Position numbers and translations under genes: made by a program | Shown here: piece after piece, positions 40,536 through 49,283 of the stretch | Layout: every line of letters starts with the position of its first letter | Numbering within the stretch: position 1 is the stretch's first letter | Source: Candidatus Peribacteria bacterium | GTDB lineage: Bacteria; Patescibacteriota; Gracilibacteria; Peribacterales; Peribacteraceae | Assembly: GCA_018652265.1 (NCBI GenBank) | Contig: JABICL010000034.1 | Coordinates: forward strand, 36,969-100,968 | DNA length: 64,000 nt | Direction: 5' to 3' | The notes under the pieces: generated by a model | Seen by the model: only the letters and a program-made list of their open reading frames with translations | What the model was told of the DNA's origin: nothing | Database searches by the model: none

Positions 40536-41275
40536 GCACGCTCTGTTAAAACGAAAAACTCATGGCCTTTATTTATATATTTTTTGAAGAATCTAAATTG
40601 GATTGCATACACAGGTGGCCAAATAAAACTAGATAATTTAATCATTATATTCAAAAACGGAATGTCCCATGCATTCACAGTGGCACTCACCTTCGTTTTT
40701 TCCTCTTTGTTGTACGAGTGTTGTTTGACTGGTCTTTTTATGAAAGTGTATATACGCCTCATGAGCCAAAATACAGGATAGGTGAAATCCCAAAATGCTA
40801 TAGGTTTCATGTTTGCCTTGTTTATTTTTAGTGTTATATCTTCAGTTGTATATCTTCTATAATGTCCATAAAACTCATCGTCCCATCTCCATTCCTTGGG
40901 ATTACTTGGGGTAGCTATTAGAAGTTTGCCATTTTTGGTAAGTAAAGATGAAATTTTTTCCAGTGCCTCTGTATCATTTTCAATATGCTCAATGACATCC
41001 CATAAGATTATTGTATTAAAAGACCCTTCGATCTCAAGAAGAGAAACATTCTCAACTTGAACATTTGCAAATGAAGACAGATTTTCTTTTGCTTCTTTAC
41101 AGGCCACATTTGAATAATCAACAGCTTTGCCATTCCATCCCTTTTTAGCAAGATATTTACTTACATCGCCTATTCCACATCCTATATCAAGAAATGGTGG
41201 CTCAAGATTGTATTGTTTTATGCAGTGATCAAGACAATAAAACATGTAATCCTTTAGTGGTTTGAAATTTGCCAT
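40532..41275 (-). CDS. Class I SAM-dependent methyltransferase
   Basis: A 247-residue Rossmann methyltransferase. The SAM-binding motif is FLDIGCGIGDVSKYLAKKGW, followed by AVDYSNVACKEA, NTIILWDVIEHIENDTEALE and LLIATPSN. The C-terminal half (FWLMRRIYTFIKRPVKQH, IQFRFFKKYINKG) is hydrophobic and basic and may touch the membrane. It begins directly after the stop of the GT2 gene at 41276, so it probably methylates a lipid-linked sugar or the sugar added by that enzyme. It overlaps the convergent epimerase by 4 bp. Confidence 0.88.
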   Translation of the reverse strand: MANFKPLKDYMFYCLDHCIKQYNLEPPFLDIGCGIGDVSKYLAKKGWNGKAVDYSNVACKEAKENLSSFANVQVENVSLLEIEGSFNTIILWDVIEHIENDTEALEKISSLLTKNGKLLIATPSNPKEWRWDDEFYGHYRRYTTEDITLKINKANMKPIAFWDFTYPVFWLMRRIYTFIKRPVKQHSYNKEEKTKVSATVNAWDIPFLNIMIKLSSFIWPPVYAIQFRFFKKYINKGHEFFVLTERA

Positions 41276-42013
41276 TTATGAAAAGATGTGAAAGTGCCAC
41301 ATTTTCATTTTGTGTAATCTATACCTCAGCGAGGTAAAAATAACACCAAATCCATATTTTATGCAGCGAATAAAATTAATTGAGGATGCTTCAGGAAAAT
41401 ATTTTGTTGGACATGAAACCTCACCTATGAAAAATTTTTTCATAAATATTTGTGATAGCATCTGGTTATCAAATATAAAGTCGTTAGAGTTTTTTTGAAA
41501 ATTTACGCTTTTCAAAACATCTCGAGAGAATGCCCTATAGCCTGTGTGGTACTCAGATAATTTTTCCCACAGCAATAAGTTTTGTATGCCAGTCAAAAAT
41601 CTATTTGCAAAATACTTCCATATTGGCATGCCGCCACGCAGGGCATGCCCTCCAAGAATCCTCGATGCTATTACTGCATCGTAAGGTCCATCTACTATCA
41701 TTGCGCATATTGCTATTACTAAATGTGGATCATATTGATAATCCGGATGTACCATGACAACTATATCCGCACCATGTTCCAATGCTGTTTTATAACATGT
41801 TTTTTGATTAGCTCCGTATCCTAGATTGTCGGTATGAATAACGGTTTTTATCCCAAGTCTATTTGCTACATTGACAGTATTATCTTTGCTGCAGTCATCT
41901 ACAAGTATTATCTCATCCACTACGTCATGTGGTATGTCTCTGTATGTTGCTTCCAGTGTTGCCTCAGCGTTGTATGCTGGCATGACGACAATAATCCTAT
42001 TGTTGTGTAGCAT
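41276..42013 (-). CDS. GT2-family glycosyltransferase (polyprenyl-phosphate type)
   Basis: A 245-residue GT-A enzyme beginning MLHNNRIIVVMPAYNAEATL. It has ILVDDCSKDNT, HTDNLGYGANQKTCYKTALE and VVMVHPDYQYDP as metal site. YHTGYRAFSRDVL is the motif of dolichyl- and undecaprenyl-phosphate sugar synthases. Unlike the DUF2304 partner pair at 23734, it is paired with a methyltransferase. TAGAAT ends 6 nt before the ATG. Confidence 0.9.
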   Translation of the reverse strand: MLHNNRIIVVMPAYNAEATLEATYRDIPHDVVDEIILVDDCSKDNTVNVANRLGIKTVIHTDNLGYGANQKTCYKTALEHGADIVVMVHPDYQYDPHLVIAICAMIVDGPYDAVIASRILGGHALRGGMPIWKYFANRFLTGIQNLLLWEKLSEYHTGYRAFSRDVLKSVNFQKNSNDFIFDNQMLSQIFMKKFFIGEVSCPTKYFPEASSINFIRCIKYGFGVIFTSLRYRLHKMKMWHFHIFS

Positions 42014-42019
42014 ATGTGT

Positions 42020-42025
42020 ATTCTA
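42020..42025 (-). promoter_or_regulatory. -10 box, leaderless arrangement
   Basis: Reverse-strand TAGAAT, ending 6 nt before the start at 42013. The region is shared with the divergent membrane protein at 42050. Confidence 0.55.
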
Positions 42026-42049
42026 TAGGTATTTTTAGTAACCATCATA

Positions 42050-44416
42050 ATGATTTCGCGAATATTTAATGGCACTCCACTCTTTGTAAGATTTTTGCTC
42101 GGGTATTTATTGATATTGCTACCTTTATATTGTCGCCTGCTACTAGGTAGTAGAATGTATATAGATGGAGATACTGTTGGATTCAGTTATGTAGCAATTA
42201 AAGCACTAAATCCATTTTCGATATCTTCTTTACTTTCTGACCCTTTCTCTGGGCGTGGGTTTCCATGGATTTTCAGTTACGGGACTATGGATCCAATAGT
42301 TCATTTCATGCGTTTAATATTTAATGAATTCCAAACTCTTGCATGGATATGCTATATATATTTTTCATTAGGAGGATTATTATTTGCTATTTTTTTGAAA
42401 AATAGAGGCAATTCAACTTTGTCATCTTTTGTTGGTGGTCTTGTATTTTCATTATCATTTTTTTGGGTGGGTGATGGAGATTATTCATTCCCATTTTTAC
42501 TTCCATTGTTCGCTTCGATTTTAATTTTGATTCAGGGTTGTTTTAGACACTTATTTAGGAATGGAATTCTAATTACTTTAATGGTTGCTTATGGCTGGCT
42601 GGCTGGCCATTTTAATTTCGTTCCGTTAATCCTCGTAGGATGTGGGATTTTTGCAGTTTTGCAAACATTTGAAAATAAAAAACCAAACAAAAGACGTGTA
42701 ATGATTATTGCTTACATATTTGCCTGTTTCTTGTTAGGTACTTTTTTGGGAATGGCAAGATTATTACCTGCCCTTGCAAATTTACAATTTTCCGAAAGGG
42801 CAGGAGGCCTGTCTGCAGAAGTGGCATCAACTGTGACGTTGAATATATCTTCGTTGATAACTGCATTCTTCCCATACATGGTCCTTCCTTTTTTAAATGG
42901 AAGTGATGGTACGCTTTTTTTTGGAGTCACAGCTTTATCCCTTTTAATTATAGGTTTGCTTTATAGAAGTAAGCATAAATTTGCTTTTGCTGCGTTTGTA
43001 ACATGTGTACTTATTGCTATTCCAAACTCTCCGCTATATTGGCTTATACAAAACACCCCTTTATTTTCATATCTTCGTGTACCCATAAGGTGGATGTTTC
43101 TTGCTAATGCTGCCGTAGCAGTAATTGTAGCGAATATTTTTGACGAAGTTGTAAATAACAAATTGGTAGGAATAAGAAAAAGAGTGGGATCTATCTTTTT
43201 TTGTATTGGAGTTGCATTTTTTGTCATTAGCGTAGTATTTACTATAGTCGATTTGCTATTTTCTGAAACAATACTTTCTAATTTAAAATTGTATTTCGAT
43301 TCCAATTTATATGGAAAAACATCTGGTCTTCCATTGGAGCACTATCATCAATATATAGATGGTTTATGGAGGCGTGTGATAAGTATTTTTTCTGTGTCGT
43401 CCCCAAAATTTTTATTATCCTTGATAGGGTTATTGTTAACGGGGTTGTATATGTGGAAATATTCTATCAATAAAGTTTTGCTTACCCTTTTAATTGTCTT
43501 TACATCTGTTTCTCCATTCTTTTTCTATCACAAAACTGTGAGCATAAATGTTTTAGAAAGTGTCAAAGATATTTATGAAAATGAGATAGAAGACGAGTAT
43601 GTAATGAGCATACTTCCGGGTTTGGCAGATTTTACAAAAAGATTTGTTGTTTTTGGGGAAAATGATAATGAGAGAATGTCCTATCAGCTTGCACTTCTTT
43701 CGCCAAATAGGCATGCCCTACTTAATGTGAAAAACATAGATTTTTATCAGCCTGTGCAGCCAACAAGAATGGCAAGGCTACTTGCCTCTATAGGGAGCGG
43801 AAATGCACCTGTGCCAAAAGGTGAAAATTTAGAAGAGCCGATATTCTCTCCAGATGAGAGAATTGAAATTTTGAAAGACAGATATCATTTATTTGCCGCA
43901 TTAAACGTTTCGAAAGTTGTGAGTGCATGGAATTTACCAAAACCCTTTGTATGGAATTCAGATATAAGACCAGTAGATAGATTGCCGGAAATACATATAT
44001 ACAATGTTCCGGATGTAAGGCCAATAATTTATTCTGCGGAAAAATTTGAAACAATGTCTCCGGATGAAGATAAAGCAATCGAGTTTATGAAATCCATTGA
44101 AGATCCTGAATTATCTCTGATTGAATGCGAAAAATGTCCTGATATTCAGGGTGGAGAAGTGGATATAGATGTTATTACAGATGAAGATTTGTTAGTTGAG
44201 TTCGATGTAGATGTAGAGTCTTCTTCTTGGATAGTTGTTTCCAGGCCTAGAATTCCTGGTTGGAGGGTAGAAATGGATGGAGAGGGGATAGATACTGCAA
44301 TTGCTAATGGAATGTTCTTTGGGATACCAGTGAAGAAAGGGGATCATAAAGTAAAAATGTATATGAATTACAAAACATTATTTGTAGATAGTTTAAAAAT
44401 TCTTATGGGTAACTAG
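42050..44416 (+). CDS. YfhO-like polytopic membrane protein
   Basis: A 788-residue protein with about 12 transmembrane segments in the first ~500 residues and a ~280-residue soluble C-terminal domain. That domain ends with the beta-rich module SSWIVVSRPRIPGWRVEMDG and GDHKVKMYMNYK. This C-terminal signature (a Trp-x-V/A phrase followed by the G-x-H-x-V strand) is characteristic of bacterial YfhO-type proteins, which resemble GT-C glycosyltransferases and decorate polyprenyl-linked or wall glycans. A single tail helix follows. It is divergent from the GT2 gene and convergent with the GT4 gene at 44452. Confidence 0.75.
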   Translation: MISRIFNGTPLFVRFLLGYLLILLPLYCRLLLGSRMYIDGDTVGFSYVAIKALNPFSISSLLSDPFSGRGFPWIFSYGTMDPIVHFMRLIFNEFQTLAWICYIYFSLGGLLFAIFLKNRGNSTLSSFVGGLVFSLSFFWVGDGDYSFPFLLPLFASILILIQGCFRHLFRNGILITLMVAYGWLAGHFNFVPLILVGCGIFAVLQTFENKKPNKRRVMIIAYIFACFLLGTFLGMARLLPALANLQFSERAGGLSAEVASTVTLNISSLITAFFPYMVLPFLNGSDGTLFFGVTALSLLIIGLLYRSKHKFAFAAFVTCVLIAIPNSPLYWLIQNTPLFSYLRVPIRWMFLANAAVAVIVANIFDEVVNNKLVGIRKRVGSIFFCIGVAFFVISVVFTIVDLLFSETILSNLKLYFDSNLYGKTSGLPLEHYHQYIDGLWRRVISIFSVSSPKFLLSLIGLLLTGLYMWKYSINKVLLTLLIVFTSVSPFFFYHKTVSINVLESVKDIYENEIEDEYVMSILPGLADFTKRFVVFGENDNERMSYQLALLSPNRHALLNVKNIDFYQPVQPTRMARLLASIGSGNAPVPKGENLEEPIFSPDERIEILKDRYHLFAALNVSKVVSAWNLPKPFVWNSDIRPVDRLPEIHIYNVPDVRPIIYSAEKFETMSPDEDKAIEFMKSIEDPELSLIECEKCPDIQGGEVDIDVITDEDLLVEFDVDVESSSWIVVSRPRIPGWRVEMDGEGIDTAIANGMFFGIPVKKGDHKVKMYMNYKTLFVDSLKILMGN

Positions 44417-44451
44417 ATTTTGTATAGCAGTGAATCGCTCGCTTGCTATCA

Positions 44452-45702
44452 TCAAGTTTGAAAAAACTTTAAATAATTTTCTATCTGTTTTTCTAGAGAA
44501 AACTTTTCTTCAATGAGTTTTCTGCCTGCCTTTCCCATTTCTATTGCTCTATTTCGATCAGAAAGTAGGTAGTCTAATTTTTTTGCAAATGTTTTAGTAT
44601 CAAATGGATCTACGATAAATCCGGTTTGCTCATCTAGAATCAATTCTTTCGATCCTCCATAGTGAGTTGCAATTACTGGCTTTCCAAGTGCCATAGCTTC
44701 TAGATTTACAGTAGGAAAAGAGTCAAAGCATATAGATGGGGTAACACATATGTCACAATTAGATATTGCTTCTATGAATTCTTTTCTCCTGAGCTTTCCT
44801 GTGAATTTTATTTTGTCTACCAAATCTTCTGAATGTCTATATTTATTTGTAAGAGCTTCTGCTTTTGATTTATCTCCTGCAATTACAATTGATGCCTCTG
44901 GATGAGAGCTTTTGATGAGTCTAAAAGCATCAAGTAGCTGATATAAGCCTTTGTCTCGGTTCATTCGACCTCCGAAGAAGATAGTTTGTTTATCTGAGGC
45001 TTTCCTCGAGTGAGGCTCTTCGCAAAGAGCTGAATCGAGAGGCGCCTCTCCACTCGTCCGCCTGAGGACGGACTCGGTCGAGGAGGGCAGATCTATGCCA
45101 TTGTAAATTACATCATCAATTTCTATGCCATTTGCTTCCAATGCATCTTTTAGCGCATGGCTTACTGCTATTTTTACATCTACTTTCTTAAGAATGCGTT
45201 TTATAAAGAAGTTTCTTAGTGGATTCCAAAGTATTCCAGCTTGTTTTATGTGATCTATGAAACTTAGTTTGTAATTGAAGTTTTTTAGATATTTATCCGT
45301 TGCAAGTCTTCCATAAGAAAAGCTCATTACGTCATGAAATGTGATTACAACTTTTTTTGCATGCTTCTTTGCAATTTTCAGTGAATTATATGTAAGAAGC
45401 TGATGCACATTATGTGCATGGACAATGTCATATGATCCATTTTCCTTGAAAAACTTTTTTATAAGCTTAGAAGCTTTAGGATTCCAAATACTTAAGTAAG
45501 CTCTCCATCTCGAATCATAAGATATTGGTATATATGAGATTTTGTATGGACTACTAATCGCTAATCGCTTACCGCTAATCGCTGTCAAAACATCTACCTC
45601 ATGTCCCTGCTCAACATACCCTTCAGCAAGTTGAGATGCTATTTGCCCTGCTCCTCCATCACAATTTGGAGGGAAATCATCATTTAGAATTAAAATTTTC
45701 AT
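44452..45702 (-). CDS. GT4-family glycosyltransferase with an inverted palindromic element and a heptamer insert
   Basis: A 416-residue GT-B enzyme: MKILILNDDFPPNCDGGAGQ at the N-terminus, HAHNVHQLLTYNSLKIAKKH, IFFGGRMNRDKGLYQLLDAF opening the donor domain, and SFPTVNLEAMALGKPVIATH as acidic motif. Between YNGIDLP and IFFGGRM, about 30 residues (206-235, including SGEAPLDSALCEEPHSRKA) come from the palindromic element, in the orientation opposite to that in the other two GT4 genes. A heptamer array adds SGKRLAISSP near 41-51. It starts 11 nt after the flippase-hydrolase gene on the same strand. Confidence 0.87.
   Translation of the reverse strand: MKILILNDDFPPNCDGGAGQIASQLAEGYVEQGHEVDVLTAISGKRLAISSPYKISYIPISYDSRWRAYLSIWNPKASKLIKKFFKENGSYDIVHAHNVHQLLTYNSLKIAKKHAKKVVITFHDVMSFSYGRLATDKYLKNFNYKLSFIDHIKQAGILWNPLRNFFIKRILKKVDVKIAVSHALKDALEANGIEIDDVIYNGIDLPSSTESVLRRTSGEAPLDSALCEEPHSRKASDKQTIFFGGRMNRDKGLYQLLDAFRLIKSSHPEASIVIAGDKSKAEALTNKYRHSEDLVDKIKFTGKLRRKEFIEAISNCDICVTPSICFDSFPTVNLEAMALGKPVIATHYGGSKELILDEQTGFIVDPFDTKTFAKKLDYLLSDRNRAIEMGKAGRKLIEEKFSLEKQIENYLKFFQT
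44999..45086. repeat. In-frame palindromic element, inverted relative to the host gene
   Basis: GCTTTCCTCGAGTGAGGCTC, the arms GCTCTTCGCAAAGAGC, the central GAGAGGCGCCTCTC, then GTCCGCC...GGACGGAC and GGTCGAGGAGG. In gene sense it reads as the reverse of 25430-25556, yet stays open. Confidence 0.9.
45552..45585. repeat. Heptamer repeat (CTAATCG type) inside a GT4 gene
   Basis: CTAATCG, CTAATCG, CTTACCG, CTAATCG in tandem, translated on the reverse strand as ISGKRLAIS. Confidence 0.85.
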
Positions 45703-45713
45703 ACTATTAAAGC

Positions 45714-48050
45714 TTAATTAATAATTTGATTATCTTGTATTATTTTTACAAGAGCTTCTCCAACACTTTTTTGTGCTGATGCATTGGGATGCCAATCCCA
45801 ATATAGACTTTCATATCCCATTCCAAGGATTTCATAAAGATCTAGAACATGCCATCCATGTTTTTCTGCCATTGCATGAAGTCGTGGTTTAGATTTGAAA
45901 TGTAATGATGTCTCTGGCCATATAACAAAGATTTTTTCTGAATCCTTGATAGTTTCTGATAATTTTACAAACCATTTTTCATAAAATTCCAAGTTCTCAT
46001 CAGATATAGATTCTACAAATGTTGAATCAATATGTTTTCTAAATGGAAGCCATTTGGTTCTTTTTTCTACAAAATTAAAAGTTGCACTGTTTGTCTGTAG
46101 CCAAGCTTTGAAAGGAATTTTAATAGTTCCTGGCTTTGTTATATCTGCTTTCATTCTTTCAAATTCTGTATCCTTTGTAAGATATCTATTCCAATTATCA
46201 ACCCAGGGATTTTTTTCATCAGTCAAAAAACTTGATGGATCCATATCATTCCAATAGAACTGTAATATAACAAGATCGGGCTTAATATCTTCATGTTTTT
46301 CCAGATATGCACGGACCATTTGTTCCACATTGTATCCACTTACACTAAGGTTTCTTATATTATATTTGGGGAATGCTTCGCGAAGGTAATGAGAGTTTGT
46401 TTTATCATTGTTTAAGCCAAATCCAAATGCAAATGAATCACCTAAAACAGCAATATTTTTCTTGTTTGAATCTGGTTCGAGACCTCTTTCTCCGAGACTA
46501 TTTGAAGAGACTTTTTCCCAATTATATCCACGCTCATTTCGTAAATTTGGTAGTAATTCATAATTTAAATGTAAAACATTTGATATCCGATGCAGGTGTG
46601 GCCTTCTATGGTTAATACGTTGAATACCTGTGATACGAAGTCCAGCTTCAAGCACTAGAAAAGAAAGGGTAAGGCTAATGATCAGCATAGTTGTGTTTAC
46701 AAATATCTTTTTCATGTTCTCAGATTTTCCAATTCCTTTATTTAGAATAATTCGGAATATGTAAACAGATAGTAGTATTGGAAGAAATTGTCCTAATGCA
46801 TATGCAATTACAAAACTCATTTCAGGTGTTGTAACTTTTGAAAATACAATAATTGCTGTAACCATTGCTGCTAAAGTTACAATCCCCCAAATTATAGAAT
46901 AGTGAACTTTTCTAAATATTCTGAGAAGAGGGGAGTTCATTATAGATAATGGATTCGCTAGTGATAATAAAATTAACCAAAGTGTTATTGGAATTGTAGG
47001 TGAGTATTCCAGTCCATAAAAAAGTGGAATCAAAAATGGAATTGCAATTATTGCTCCAATGCTAAATAGAGCATGTACTACGAGGCTGTGTTTGATAACT
47101 TTTGCTATATTTTTTCTTAGTGCATTAATCCCTTTAGATTTTATATTTGCAAGTACTGTTGTAGAAAGCTCTGCCACTTGAGGCAAAATCATAGAGCTCG
47201 ATAGAGATGTAAGTTGTAATGCTATTCTTGCAATACCAACAGTAGAGACTGGAGCGACAAGGCTTAACACAAAGAAAAGTCCATTAGGATACATATTTCC
47301 TATGCTTTTATCTGCTGCAAACCATAGTCCTTGTTTTAGATATTCTTGTGTTTCGCTTGATTTAACACGCAATATTTCTCTTAGTTTAGGCAAGTTGTGT
47401 TCTTTCATCATTCTCCTGTAGACAAAAGCAGATACAACTACAAATAGAGCACTTGTTATAAGTTGGCCAATTATAATTCCCCAGATTCCATATCCAAGAA
47501 GAAGTAATACAACGCCAAGTATGAGTGCAGCAATTACTGCAGCTTGTTCGAGTATTGTTTTTAATCTGATGCGACGAATTGCTTGCAGTATCAAGAGCAT
47601 TCCACTGTTTGCCACTTCAAGCATATGAAAAACAAATATCGCGATCGCAAATGATCCAATTAAAGAATTGTTATAAAAAATAATTGCTAGTGTTTTTGAA
47701 ATAATTGCTAACGTACAAAGTAGCATTACATGCACAAAAGAAACCTGTAAAAAGTTTTTTAGAACTCTAGCCATGCCCTTTTTATTCTTTTTCCCGTATT
47801 CTTCTGCAAAAAAAACAAGAAGTGTAGTTGTTTGTCCCAGATTTGTGAATGTCTTAAAAGTGCTTACAAATGCAATTACAACTGCATATAGACCATACTG
47901 TTCTAATCCCAGAATTCTTGCAAAAGCTATAGATGCTGCGAAGGTAGCTCCTGAATAAACTAGGCGTCCAATTTGCATTGTGAATATATCTCTCACAAAT
48001 GGGATTTCCCGATAGTTGTATAATCTTCTTATTATCTTCAAAACAGTCAC
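45714..48050 (-). CDS. Fusion of a polysaccharide flippase and an SGNH/GDSL hydrolase
   Basis: A 778-residue protein with two parts. Residues ~20-455 form 12 or more transmembrane segments of the PST/MATE-like flippase fold (GRLVYSGATFAASIAFARIL, GLEQYGLYAVVIAFVSTF), which would flip a lipid-linked oligosaccharide outward. After one more helix near 460-480, a soluble domain begins. It has IAVLGDSFAFGFGLN with the predicted nucleophile Ser539, LQFYWNDMD, and DWHPNASAQK with Asp752 and His754. SGNH domains of this type add or remove acetyl groups on glycans. The fusion suggests export coupled to (de)acylation. It lies in an operon between two GT4 genes. Confidence 0.88.
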   Translation of the reverse strand: MTVLKIIRRLYNYREIPFVRDIFTMQIGRLVYSGATFAASIAFARILGLEQYGLYAVVIAFVSTFKTFTNLGQTTTLLVFFAEEYGKKNKKGMARVLKNFLQVSFVHVMLLCTLAIISKTLAIIFYNNSLIGSFAIAIFVFHMLEVANSGMLLILQAIRRIRLKTILEQAAVIAALILGVVLLLLGYGIWGIIIGQLITSALFVVVSAFVYRRMMKEHNLPKLREILRVKSSETQEYLKQGLWFAADKSIGNMYPNGLFFVLSLVAPVSTVGIARIALQLTSLSSSMILPQVAELSTTVLANIKSKGINALRKNIAKVIKHSLVVHALFSIGAIIAIPFLIPLFYGLEYSPTIPITLWLILLSLANPLSIMNSPLLRIFRKVHYSIIWGIVTLAAMVTAIIVFSKVTTPEMSFVIAYALGQFLPILLSVYIFRIILNKGIGKSENMKKIFVNTTMLIISLTLSFLVLEAGLRITGIQRINHRRPHLHRISNVLHLNYELLPNLRNERGYNWEKVSSNSLGERGLEPDSNKKNIAVLGDSFAFGFGLNNDKTNSHYLREAFPKYNIRNLSVSGYNVEQMVRAYLEKHEDIKPDLVILQFYWNDMDPSSFLTDEKNPWVDNWNRYLTKDTEFERMKADITKPGTIKIPFKAWLQTNSATFNFVEKRTKWLPFRKHIDSTFVESISDENLEFYEKWFVKLSETIKDSEKIFVIWPETSLHFKSKPRLHAMAEKHGWHVLDLYEILGMGYESLYWDWHPNASAQKSVGEALVKIIQDNQIIN

Positions 48051-48112
48051 ATAGTACCATTTATGCGATCATAAGATCTTACATTTGTTGGTGTTTAATA
48101 TTCAGATTTTCC

Positions 48113-49210
48113 CTATATTGCCAGGTTTTTTACGTGCACATACAAATCTTCAATTTCTTTGATAGAGTTTTCAATTCTGTGCTTCTCAGCCCACTCTCTA
48201 CAGTTAATAGTTTCTATGGTATTTAGATCAAGAATTTTATGTATACATTCAGCAATATGTTTAGGGTCATGTGGGTCCGTGTGATATCCACTGTAGTTAT
48301 TATTTATTGCTTCCATAGCTCCACTATTATTTGGTCCAATACAAGGAATGCCATACGCATTTGCTTCTAAGTAGACTATTCCAAATCCTTCGAAATTATC
48401 GTCTTTAGTAAGAGACGGCATTAAAAATAGATTTGATTTTTCATAATAATTTTCAAGCTCTTTTTCTGAAGCTTTTCCAGTAAGAGTAACTTCATTCGAA
48501 AGTCCTAATTCTATTATTTTAATCTTCGCATCTGCTACATATTTACTGTTATTTATTTGTCCTACGACAAATAAGTGAAAAGGCTTTTTATATATTTCTT
48601 TATATTGATAACAGGCTTCGATGGCTTGTATTACACCTTTTCTATATTTTACTCCTCCTACGAGAAGGATATTACGATCATGTTTTGCATCACTATATGT
48701 TGGCCGAATCTTAATGCCATTTTTTATTACTATCACATTGGATTCAAATCTTTTAGATAAAGATTCTCCTGCATACTTTTTTATTGCCTCTGCAACTTTT
48801 TGTTTTGTGTAATTACTAACACAAATAAAACTTCTGATCCTTTTATAATAAATTTTTGCAAATGGTCTACTGATCCAATTCTTTATAGGCTTTATTCCGT
48901 AGGTGCCATGTATTGTTAAAATTGTTTTCTGTAATATTTTTCTATTCAAAAATGCAAATATCATTGCAAAAGGCTCGACTGTAATATGAATAATATCTGG
49001 ATTGAAATCCTTAATTATATTTTTTATTTTTATTGCTGAAATAATTGCATTAAGTGGATTCGATAAGTATTTAATCGGGCGAAGAAGAAGGCCTGTTTGA
49101 CATACTTGGACTGTGTGACCGTTTTTTATAAGGCCATCTTCTAATAACTTAGAGTATTTACTCCATCCATCCATTCCATTTGTGTCTTCGCAGATTATTA
49201 ATACTTTCAT
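48113..49210 (-). CDS. GT4-family glycosyltransferase
   Basis: A 365-residue GT-B enzyme beginning MKVLIICEDTNGMDGWSKYS. It has HGTYGIKPIKNWISRPFAKI in the acceptor domain, ILLVGGVKYRKGVIQAIEAC opening the donor domain, and DNFEGFGIVYLEANAYGIPC as acidic motif. There is no repeat insert in the linker (NGIKIRPTYSDAKHDR). It is first in a leftward three-gene unit with the flippase fusion and another GT4. TAGAAT stands 8 nt before the start. Confidence 0.9.
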   Translation of the reverse strand: MKVLIICEDTNGMDGWSKYSKLLEDGLIKNGHTVQVCQTGLLLRPIKYLSNPLNAIISAIKIKNIIKDFNPDIIHITVEPFAMIFAFLNRKILQKTILTIHGTYGIKPIKNWISRPFAKIYYKRIRSFICVSNYTKQKVAEAIKKYAGESLSKRFESNVIVIKNGIKIRPTYSDAKHDRNILLVGGVKYRKGVIQAIEACYQYKEIYKKPFHLFVVGQINNSKYVADAKIKIIELGLSNEVTLTGKASEKELENYYEKSNLFLMPSLTKDDNFEGFGIVYLEANAYGIPCIGPNNSGAMEAINNNYSGYHTDPHDPKHIAECIHKILDLNTIETINCREWAEKHRIENSIKEIEDLYVHVKNLAI

Positions 49211-49218
49211 ATGTGTAT

Positions 49219-49224
49219 ATTCTA
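49219..49224 (-). promoter_or_regulatory. -10 box of the leftward GT4-flippase-GT4 unit
   Basis: Reverse-strand TAGAAT, ending 8 nt before the start at 49210. Confidence 0.5.
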
Positions 49225-49283
49225 CATTTTAATCAGGATAAAGTCCGTGTAGGAATACTGCGTTGGTGATAATATTGATCTCA

